Part shown: positions 1 through 4,549 of the stretch, one piece after another | How positions within the stretch are numbered: the first letter of the stretch is position 1 | How the letters are laid out: every line of letters begins with the position of its first letter | Assembly: GCA_021785055.1 (NCBI GenBank) | Contig: JAJYGS010000066.1 | Location: forward strand, 1-5,021 | Reading direction: 5' to 3' | Source of the DNA: Nitrospirota bacterium | GTDB taxonomy: Bacteria; Nitrospirota; JACRHJ01 | DNA length: 5,021 nt | Position numbers and translations under genes: made by a program | Notes under the pieces: model-generated | What the model was told of the DNA's origin: nothing | Databases searched by the model: none | Seen by the model: the letters and a program-made list of their open reading frames with translations, nothing else

Positions 1-1134
1 GTGGATTACCAGAAGCAGAAGGACGAACTGGACAAGGGCGTAGACCTGCTGGTCGGCACTCCCGGCAGGCTTATAGACTACTTCAAGCAGAAACACCTCT
101 CGCTCAAATATATCGAGACCGTCGTCGTGGACGAGGCGGATCGAATGTTCGACATGGGCTTCATCGCCGACATCCGCTACATGCTAAGGCGCATGCCTCC
201 GTTCGACAAAAGGCAGGCGATGCTCTTCTCCGCGACTCTTAGTTTCCGGGTAATGGAGCTCGCATACGAGCACATGAATAATCCCGTCAAAATCGAGATA
301 AGCCCGGAGCAGGTGACTGTGGAGAATGTGGAGCAGTCCCTCTTCCACGTCGGGCGGCAGGAGAAGTTCAGTTTACTTCTGGGCCTGCTGAAAAAGGAAG
401 CGCCCCCCCGTTCCATGATGTTCGTGAACACTAAGCGGGAGGCCGAAAAGCTCGTCGAACGGCTGAACCGTAACGGCTATCCCGCGAACATGATCTCAGG
501 CGACATTCCGCAGAAAAAGCGACTCCGTATACTTAACGAATTCAAGGCCGGTCAGCTCCCGATACTCATCGGCACGGACGTGGCCTCGCGCGGGCTGCAC
601 ATCGAGGGCGTAACGCACGTATTTAACTACGACCTCCCGCAGGACCCCGAGGACTACGTCCACAGGATAGGCCGTACCGCCCGCGCGGGCGCGACGGGCA
701 AGGCATACTCCTTCGCCGACGAGCAGTACGTCTTCGGCCTGGAGCCTATAGAAAAATATATAGGGATGAAGATCCCCGTCGCCTGGCCGGACGAAGACAT
801 GTTCGCGGTCGAGAAGAGGCGCACGCCGGAGGAAAAAAGGGCCGCGGAGGAGCGCGACCGGCAAAGGCGCGAGGAGCGCGCGAGCCTGGAAGCCAGAAGG
901 GGCGGACGTGGCGGAAGGGGCGGCGCGGGCGGAAGGAGCGGAGGGATGAAAAGTCGGGGGCCGGAAGGCGGTCGACCGCCCAGGCCACCCGGAAAAATGC
1001 CTGCAAAGTCTGAGGCGGCACATGCCGCTTTGCAGCCGCAACAGGGAAGCAACTCCGGCACCCCCGCCGACCCGGAAAAGAAGCGCAGAAGGCGAAGACA
1101 TAAGAAGCCCCCGGAAGCGGGAGGGGCGCAATGA
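1..1134 (+). CDS. DEAD-box ATP-dependent RNA helicase (RhlB/RhlE-like), N-terminus missing
   Basis: This is the C-terminal 377 residues of a superfamily 2 RNA helicase, a cytoplasmic enzyme that uses ATP to remodel RNA or ribonucleoprotein. Visible motifs are TPGR (20-23), DEAD (44-47), SAT (77-79), the MFVNT block of motif IV (140-144), TDVASRG of motif V (192-198) and HRIGRTARAG of motif VI (221-230). The Q motif, the Walker A loop and motif Ia are absent because the frame is open at the left edge; judging from DEAD at residue 44, roughly 120 residues lie outside. The GTG at base 1 is therefore probably an internal Val codon. After the helicase core comes a charged, probably helical stretch (271-299), a Gly/Arg-rich segment (299-315) with RGG units, a Pro/Gly linker and a very basic patch KKRRRRRHKK (360-369), all likely RNA-binding. 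The assignment to RhlB rather than RhlE, SrmB or CsdA is uncertain. The stop overlaps the queC start by four bases. Confidence 0.95.
   Translation: MDYQKQKDELDKGVDLLVGTPGRLIDYFKQKHLSLKYIETVVVDEADRMFDMGFIADIRYMLRRMPPFDKRQAMLFSATLSFRVMELAYEHMNNPVKIEISPEQVTVENVEQSLFHVGRQEKFSLLLGLLKKEAPPRSMMFVNTKREAEKLVERLNRNGYPANMISGDIPQKKRLRILNEFKAGQLPILIGTDVASRGLHIEGVTHVFNYDLPQDPEDYVHRIGRTARAGATGKAYSFADEQYVFGLEPIEKYIGMKIPVAWPDEDMFAVEKRRTPEEKRAAEERDRQRREERASLEARRGGRGGRGGAGGRSGGMKSRGPEGGRPPRPPGKMPAKSEAAHAALQPQQGSNSGTPADPEKKRRRRRHKKPPEAGGAQ
1119..1126 (+). promoter_or_regulatory. Ribosome binding site for queC inside the helicase gene
   Basis: GGGAGGGG lies in the last codons of the helicase. Its GGAGG core ends 6 bases before the queC ATG at 1131, an ideal spacing. 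It supports that start and fits translation re-initiation at the ATGA overlap. Confidence 0.7.
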
Positions 1135-1781
1135 AAGCCGTCGTCCTGCTCTCAGGCGGCCTGGACTCCGCGACGACTCTCGCGTATGCGACCTCCAAGG
1201 GCTTTGAGTGCCATGCCGTAACGTTCGATTACGGGCAGAGGCACAAAATAGAAATCAAGGCCGCGAGGAAGGTCGCAAAGGCCCTCGGCGCGAAAGAGCA
1301 TATCGTGGTAAAAATAGACCTCCGGAAATTCGGCGGCTCCGCGCTGACGTCCGATACGCCGGTGCCGAAGGGCCGAAAGGCCAAAGAAATCGGCTCCGGA
1401 ATCCCCGTCACTTACGTCCCGGCAAGAAACACCGTATTCCTCTCCCTCGCGCTCGCATTCGCGGAGACTCTGGGCGCGCACGACATATTCATCGGCATAA
1501 ACGCACTCGATTATTCCGGATACCCGGACTGCCGCCCGGAGTTCATACGCGCGTTCGAAAGGACGGCGAATCTGGCGACAAAGGCGGGCGTAGAAGGGGC
1601 GAAATTTAAAATCCTCGCGCCGCTGATTAAGATGACAAAGGCGGAGATAATAAGGCTGGGGAGAAAGCTCGGCGTGGACTATTCCCTCACGCATTCCTGC
1701 TACGACCCGGCGCCGGACGGCACGCCCTGCGGAAAGTGCGATTCCTGTCTTCTCCGGGAAAAAGGGTTTAAAGAGGCTTAG
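1131..1781 (+). CDS. queC: 7-cyano-7-deazaguanine (preQ0) synthase QueC
   Basis: QueC converts 7-carboxy-7-deazaguanine and ammonia to preQ0 using ATP, in the cytoplasmic pathway to queuosine in tRNA (the product can also feed deazapurine DNA modification). The 216-residue length is normal for the family. The N-type ATP pyrophosphatase PP-loop SGGLDS is at residues 8-13, followed by the conserved FDYGQRH (32-38), VPARNTVFL (96-104) and the INALDYSGYPDCRPEF block (123-138). The C-terminal zinc site is complete: C190, C200, C203 and C206. The ATG at 1131 is set by a strong ribosome binding site and by SGGLDS falling right after the first beta strand. The gene overlaps the upstream helicase by ATGA and its last 14 bases overlap the end of the opposing methyltransferase gene. 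No queD, queE or queF is in the window, so the rest of the pathway must be elsewhere. Identification is firm. Confidence 0.97.
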   Translation: MKAVVLLSGGLDSATTLAYATSKGFECHAVTFDYGQRHKIEIKAARKVAKALGAKEHIVVKIDLRKFGGSALTSDTPVPKGRKAKEIGSGIPVTYVPARNTVFLSLALAFAETLGAHDIFIGINALDYSGYPDCRPEFIRAFERTANLATKAGVEGAKFKILAPLIKMTKAEIIRLGRKLGVDYSLTHSCYDPAPDGTPCGKCDSCLLREKGFKEA

Positions 1782-2679
1782 AGAAAGAGTCTCGGCGCTT
1801 TGCCATGTGTCTTTTGATTTTTCGGAAAGGTTTTGTCAGACGCCTGATCATGTCGTTGATTACCGGATAATTTCTTTTCCGGCATTCCGATTCTATTATT
1901 TTCAGCATCTCCAGCCGCGATTTGTCAATCCCCCTGCCTCTTCTCCCCAGCGTTATAAAAAACTCGTAGCCCTCGGTGGGCGAGAAACTTATCTCCTGAA
2001 ACGGGAGCAGCCCCAGAGAAAAGAGGTCTTGTATCATTAGTCTGAACGAATGCGGCGTAAAGCACCAGGCATGACAGTCTGCATACGCCGCTTCCCTGGC
2101 CGACGACATACGTCGGGCGGTATCTTCCAGCGAATAAACAAAGCTGTATTCGCCCGAAATACACGAATCCCATCCGAGTCTGCCCGCTCTGGCCACCTTG
2201 TTCATGGTATATTCCGCTACCGTGCCGGGAGTATGAACCCGATTATGGTGGTAATGGCTGTCTATGACCTTCGAGAGTCCCGTAAGGGGCCGGAAATAAT
2301 CGAAGCAGAAGCGCTTGTCGGGTATTACAAGACACAAAACGCCGTCATCCTTCAATACGGCGTCGCAGTCATTGAAAAACCCGATGAGGTCGGGCGTGTG
2401 TTCAACCAGGTGCGAGGCTATAATCCAGTCGTAATACTTGTTTTTGCCGGTCAGCTCGGCATAACTTTCGCCCCTCCATATGAAATCGACTTCCTCGATG
2501 TTCCCGGCTTTGGCAGGGTCTTTTTTGCAGATATCGACCATCTGCTCGCGGCTTAAGACATCGATTACCGTAACATTGTACCCTTCCCTTTTGGGGGCGA
2601 CAGGGCGGAAAAATGGTCCTATCTCGATGCCGCATCCGTTTTTGTCGATATATGGCAGTATTTTTTCCCGGCGGCCCAT
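1768..2679 (-). CDS. Class I SAM-dependent methyltransferase, substrate unknown
   Basis: Preferred start is the ATG at 2679, giving 303 residues. In that numbering the SAM-binding glycine motif is GIEIGP (17-22), the acidic end of strand beta-2 is D40 in VIDVL, the post-motif SHLVEHTPD is at 89-97, and VLKDDGVLCLVIPDKRFCFD (108-127) is the strand-turn after the cofactor fold. The EIGP, EHTPD and IPDKRFCFDYFRP pattern belongs to a Methyltransf_11/23-like group often found beside glycosyltransferases in surface-polysaccharide loci; a sugar or lipid-linked glycan substrate is inference. The C-terminal 30 residues are very basic (RRLTKPFRKIKRHMAKRR), perhaps for membrane or nucleic-acid contact. 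No signal peptide or membrane helix is seen. The frame stays open to a TTG at 2760, but a promoter lies across that extension, arguing for the shorter form. GC is lower than in the neighbours and the orientation is opposite, suggesting acquisition. It overlaps queC tail to tail by 14 bases. Confidence 0.85.
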   Translation of the reverse strand: MGRREKILPYIDKNGCGIEIGPFFRPVAPKREGYNVTVIDVLSREQMVDICKKDPAKAGNIEEVDFIWRGESYAELTGKNKYYDWIIASHLVEHTPDLIGFFNDCDAVLKDDGVLCLVIPDKRFCFDYFRPLTGLSKVIDSHYHHNRVHTPGTVAEYTMNKVARAGRLGWDSCISGEYSFVYSLEDTARRMSSAREAAYADCHAWCFTPHSFRLMIQDLFSLGLLPFQEISFSPTEGYEFFITLGRRGRGIDKSRLEMLKIIESECRKRNYPVINDMIRRLTKPFRKIKRHMAKRRDSFSKPL

Positions 2680-2691
2680 AAGCGCAACGGT

Positions 2692-2696
2692 TCTCC
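2692..2696 (-). promoter_or_regulatory. Candidate ribosome binding site of the methyltransferase
   Basis: GGAGA on the minus strand lies 12 bases before the ATG at 2679. The spacing is longer than ideal, but it is the only purine-rich site near that start, and it falls downstream of the predicted transcription start. Confidence 0.4.
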
Positions 2697-2718
2697 GTGG
2701 TTTTTTTGAGCGATATTT

Positions 2719-2747
2719 AGTATAATTCCTTTGCACGGCGCTTGCAA
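2719..2747 (-). promoter_or_regulatory. Sigma-70-type promoter for the methyltransferase
   Basis: Read on the minus strand, TTGCAA (2747-2742) and TATACT (2724-2719) are separated by exactly 17 bases, a good match to the housekeeping -35/-10 pattern. Transcription would begin near 2712 and leave a leader of about 30 bases before the ATG at 2679. This promoter overlaps the longer reading frame that begins at TTG 2760, which is the main reason to prefer the shorter protein. Confidence 0.6.
2721..2726 (+). promoter_or_regulatory. Possible plus-strand -10 box TATAAT for the TatA-like/CDF operon
   Basis: A perfect TATAAT occurs 58 bases before the ATG at 2784. It shares its TATA core with the opposing -10 box. 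No good -35 hexamer is found 16-18 bases upstream and there is no TGn extension, so it may be a by-product of the minus-strand box. A second option is TTGCAC (2731-2736) with TATTCT (2752-2757), but the spacing is only 15. Some plus-strand promoter is expected here, since the gene upstream points the other way. Confidence 0.3.
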
Positions 2748-2783
2748 TCGATATTCTCAATAAAAACGAAAGGGTTTGGTTTC

Positions 2784-2879
2784 ATGGACATCGCACCGTC
2801 TGAGATACTGCTCCTCGTCTTCCTCATCGTGATATTTATCTTCGGGGGAAGGATACTGGGGAGTATGCGAAGAAGATAA
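2784..2879 (+). CDS. 31-residue TatA-like membrane microprotein
   Basis: This small ORF encodes MDIAPSEILLLVFLIVIFIF followed by GGRILGSMRRR. It has the hallmarks of a TatA/TatE N-terminus: a short polar start with P5 and an acidic residue (E7) at the edge of one hydrophobic helix (8-20), then the F20-G21 hinge, a basic residue and LGS, which matches the hinge region of E. coli TatA (FGTKKLGS). TatA subunits normally continue with an amphipathic helix and a charged tail to about 60-90 residues; here a stop follows three arginines. AGGG (2771-2774) sits 9 bases before the ATG, a usable ribosome binding site. The CDF gene starts 19 bases after the stop, so co-transcription is likely. It may be a functional minimal TatA-like peptide, a truncated tatA remnant or an unrelated small membrane peptide. 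Reading on in either other frame does not restore a normal amphipathic helix. Confidence 0.6.
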   Translation: MDIAPSEILLLVFLIVIFIFGGRILGSMRRR

Positions 2880-2898
2880 AACCATAGAAGAAATTTTT

Positions 2899-3819
2899 AT
2901 GGATTCCAAAGTCCGGTGGGCAAGGCTGTCCGTCCTCTCGAATACGCTCCTTGTAGTTCTCAAGGCCGCAGTCGGTCTGGCCACCGGATCCGTCAGCATA
3001 CTGGCCGAGGCGCTGCATTCATCCGTGGACCTCGCCGCGTCCGTCATTACCTTCATCTCTATCCGCATAGCCGCGAAGGCGCCCGACAAGCGGCATCAAT
3101 ACGGACACGGGAAGTTCGAGAACGCGGCCTCCGCAATCGAGGGCCTGCTGATAATCGCCGGGGCGGCGATTATCGTGAAGGAAGCCGTGCCGAAGCTCCT
3201 CTTCGGCGGACACGCGGTTGAGAGGCTGTCCTGGGGCGCGGGGGTTATGGCTCTCTCGGCCATCGTAAACCGGCTCGTCTCCCGGAAGCTCTTCAGGGTG
3301 GCGAAGGATACCGCCTCCCCCGCCCTCGCCGCGGACGGCTGGCACCTGCGCACCGACGTCTATACGTCCGCCGGAGTCCTGGGCGGCTTAATCTTGATAA
3401 AGGCGACCGGCTGGACGATTTTCGACCCCGTCCTCGCGCTTGTCGTCGCGGCGTTCATACTGAAGGCCGGCTGGGACATTACAAGGGAGGCGTTCTCGAT
3501 ACTCGTGGACGTGTCGCTCCCGGAGGACGAAGTCCGGAAAATCCGCGCGGCCATCGGGCGGCACGGAGGCCGGTTCGTCGAATATCACGGCCTTCGGGCC
3601 AGGAAGAGCGGGGGAGGGAGGTTCATAGACCTGCACCTCGTGATGCCGGGAGACATAAGCCTCTCCGCTGCGCACGAGATATGCACGGCAATAGAGTCCG
3701 CCCTGGAGAAAGAGCTTCCGGACACGGACGTGACGATACACCCGGAACCCTGCGACTACGACTGCGCGGAATGCAGGTTCCAGAGAAGCGGGAGCAACAG
3801 GTGCGGGTTATTGACTTAG
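2899..3819 (+). CDS. Cation diffusion facilitator (CDF) family metal/proton antiporter with Cys-rich tail
   Basis: CDF proteins are inner-membrane dimers that export divalent metals (Zn, Fe, Co, Ni, Mn) in exchange for protons. The 306-residue protein has the usual layout: TM1 (about 10-30), TM2 with the metal site H40-x3-D44, the loop DKRHQYGHGKFE (63-74), TM3 and TM4, TM5 with H149-x3-D153, and TM6 (about 177-193). A cytoplasmic C-terminal domain (about 207-283) ends in the typical TIHPEP. An HxxxD/HxxxD transport site is common in zinc-type members, but the metal cannot be fixed from sequence. Past the usual end is a tail with C285, C289, C292 and C302, possibly an extra metal-binding site. 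The ATG at 2899 has only a weak AGAAG ribosome binding site, so translation may be coupled to the TatA-like ORF 19 bases upstream. The gene end overlaps the next gene by 19 bases. Confidence 0.93.
   Translation: MDSKVRWARLSVLSNTLLVVLKAAVGLATGSVSILAEALHSSVDLAASVITFISIRIAAKAPDKRHQYGHGKFENAASAIEGLLIIAGAAIIVKEAVPKLLFGGHAVERLSWGAGVMALSAIVNRLVSRKLFRVAKDTASPALAADGWHLRTDVYTSAGVLGGLILIKATGWTIFDPVLALVVAAFILKAGWDITREAFSILVDVSLPEDEVRKIRAAIGRHGGRFVEYHGLRARKSGGGRFIDLHLVMPGDISLSAAHEICTAIESALEKELPDTDVTIHPEPCDYDCAECRFQRSGSNRCGLLT
3790..3794 (+). promoter_or_regulatory. Ribosome binding site fixing the GTG start of the tsaC-like gene
   Basis: GGGAG lies 6 bases before GTG 3801 inside the end of the CDF gene. 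This and the family's N-terminal boundary decide between this start and the ATG codons at 3681 and 3771, which have no comparable site. Confidence 0.7.
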
Positions 3820-4430
3820 CGACGGCAAACGTGGCCGAGGCATACGAGGAGGCGGCGGCGGCCCTGCGCGAAGGGAAGCTGGTGGCGTATCCTACCGAGT
3901 CCTTCTACGCCATCGGCGCGGACGCGATGAACGAGGACGCCGTCCGGGCGGTTTTCGAGGCCAAGAAGCGGGCTTCGGAGAAGCCTCTGCCGATAATCCT
4001 GGGCGACGTAAGCCAAATAGAAAAATTTGCCGCTCGGATTTCCGGGGGGGCGAGAAAAGCCGTAAAAGAGCTGTTCCCGGGGCCGGTTACGCTGATATTC
4101 CACGCCTCGGCGGAGGCTCCTTTTGCGCTTACGGCGGGCACGGGCAGGATTGCGATTCGCGTGCCGAAACAAGGAGTTGCATCAAGACTGGCGACAGCCT
4201 TCGGCGGGGCCGTAACCGCCACGTCGGCCAATATTTCGGGCCTTCCCGGCCTCACAAAAGCCGAAGACGTCGCGGCCTGTTTTCCCAATATTTTCATGGT
4301 GCTGAACGGCGGGGCAACCCCCGGCCCGCCGGTCTCGACCATGCTCGACGTAACGGTATTCCCGCCGCGTATCGTCCGGGAAGGGGCGCTCTCAAGGGAT
4401 GCGATAAGGCGGGTTTTCAAGGAGATTTAA
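3801..4430 (+). CDS. tsaC: Sua5/YrdC/YciO family protein, probable L-threonylcarbamoyladenylate synthase
   Basis: TsaC/Sua5 enzymes make threonylcarbamoyl-AMP from threonine, bicarbonate and ATP, the first step toward the t6A37 modification of ANN-decoding tRNAs. With a GTG start at 3801 the protein has 209 residues, typical of the single-domain form without the Sua5 C-terminal domain. Family motifs are YPTESFYAIGAD (30-41), the active-site basic cluster K55-x-R57 with K61 (KKRASEKPLPI), LFPGPVTLI (91-99), RIAIRVP (116-122) and the S142-A-N144 motif in ATSANISG. The end carries STMLDVT and RIVREGALS. YciO paralogues share these motifs and are similar in length, so the exact enzyme is less sure than the family. 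The first 19 bases overlap the end of the CDF gene, so the two are probably coupled. Like queC, it would act on the tRNA anticodon loop. Confidence 0.88.
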   Translation: MRVIDLATANVAEAYEEAAAALREGKLVAYPTESFYAIGADAMNEDAVRAVFEAKKRASEKPLPIILGDVSQIEKFAARISGGARKAVKELFPGPVTLIFHASAEAPFALTAGTGRIAIRVPKQGVASRLATAFGGAVTATSANISGLPGLTKAEDVAACFPNIFMVLNGGATPGPPVSTMLDVTVFPPRIVREGALSRDAIRRVFKEI

Positions 4431-4456
4431 CCTTATTATTCTCAAGTATTATTATC

Positions 4457-4486
4457 TTGACACAAACTCCGCAGAAATGTTATAAA
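4457..4486 (+). promoter_or_regulatory. Near-consensus sigma-70 promoter for resB
   Basis: A perfect TTGACA (4457-4462) is followed after 18 bases by TATAAA (4481-4486), preceded by TG plus one base (an extended -10). An A/T-rich run with repeated TATTATT units (4433-4456) lies directly upstream and could act as an UP element. Transcription would start near 4493, leaving a leader of about 57 bases before resB. It is the best promoter in the window. Confidence 0.75.
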
Positions 4487-4537
4487 TTCTTGGTTTATCC
4501 CCATCCGCCCCAGGGAGTTTAAAAACCAGTAAAAAAA

Positions 4538-4542
4538 GAGGT
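4538..4542 (+). promoter_or_regulatory. Ribosome binding site fixing the TTG start of resB
   Basis: GAGGT lies 7 bases before TTG 4550. An in-frame TAA at 4520-4522 excludes a much earlier start, and the next in-frame ATG (codon 62) would remove the first membrane helix, so the TTG is the likely start. Confidence 0.65.
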
Positions 4543-4549
4543 AGGGCAA

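Noticed and set aside
1..3. GTG at base 1 as a true helicase start
   Set aside because: A protein starting here would lack the Q motif and Walker A needed by every DEAD-box helicase. The frame simply runs off the window edge.
496..1131. Long minus-strand open frames opposite the helicase (also 654-1061 and 746-1198)
   Set aside because: They are antisense shadows of a GC-rich, Arg/Gly/Pro-rich coding region. Their translations are low-complexity and show no family motif.
1741..1800. Intrinsic terminator between queC and the methyltransferase
   Set aside because: Only weak partial repeats are present (for example GAGA/TCTC around 1781-1793), with no T-tract in the right place on either strand.
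2050..2556. Plus-strand 168-codon frame opposite the methyltransferase
   Set aside because: The minus strand carries clear methyltransferase motifs over the same bases, while the plus frame has no recognisable domain and no ribosome binding site.
2857..2898. A frameshift joining the TatA-like ORF to a longer tatA or to the CDF gene
   Set aside because: The alternative frames give short or non-amphipathic continuations, and the CDF frame has a stop upstream at 2830-2832 and a sensible start at 2899.
3681..3800. N-terminal extension of the tsaC-like protein
   Set aside because: These 40 codons overlap the CDF coding sequence, give an Arg-rich sequence without family similarity, and lack a ribosome binding site, whereas GTG 3801 has one.
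4420..4450. Terminator after the tsaC-like gene
   Set aside because: AAGG/CCTT around the stop gives only a 4-bp stem, and the A/T-rich repeats beyond it are direct rather than inverted. They fit better as upstream promoter sequence.
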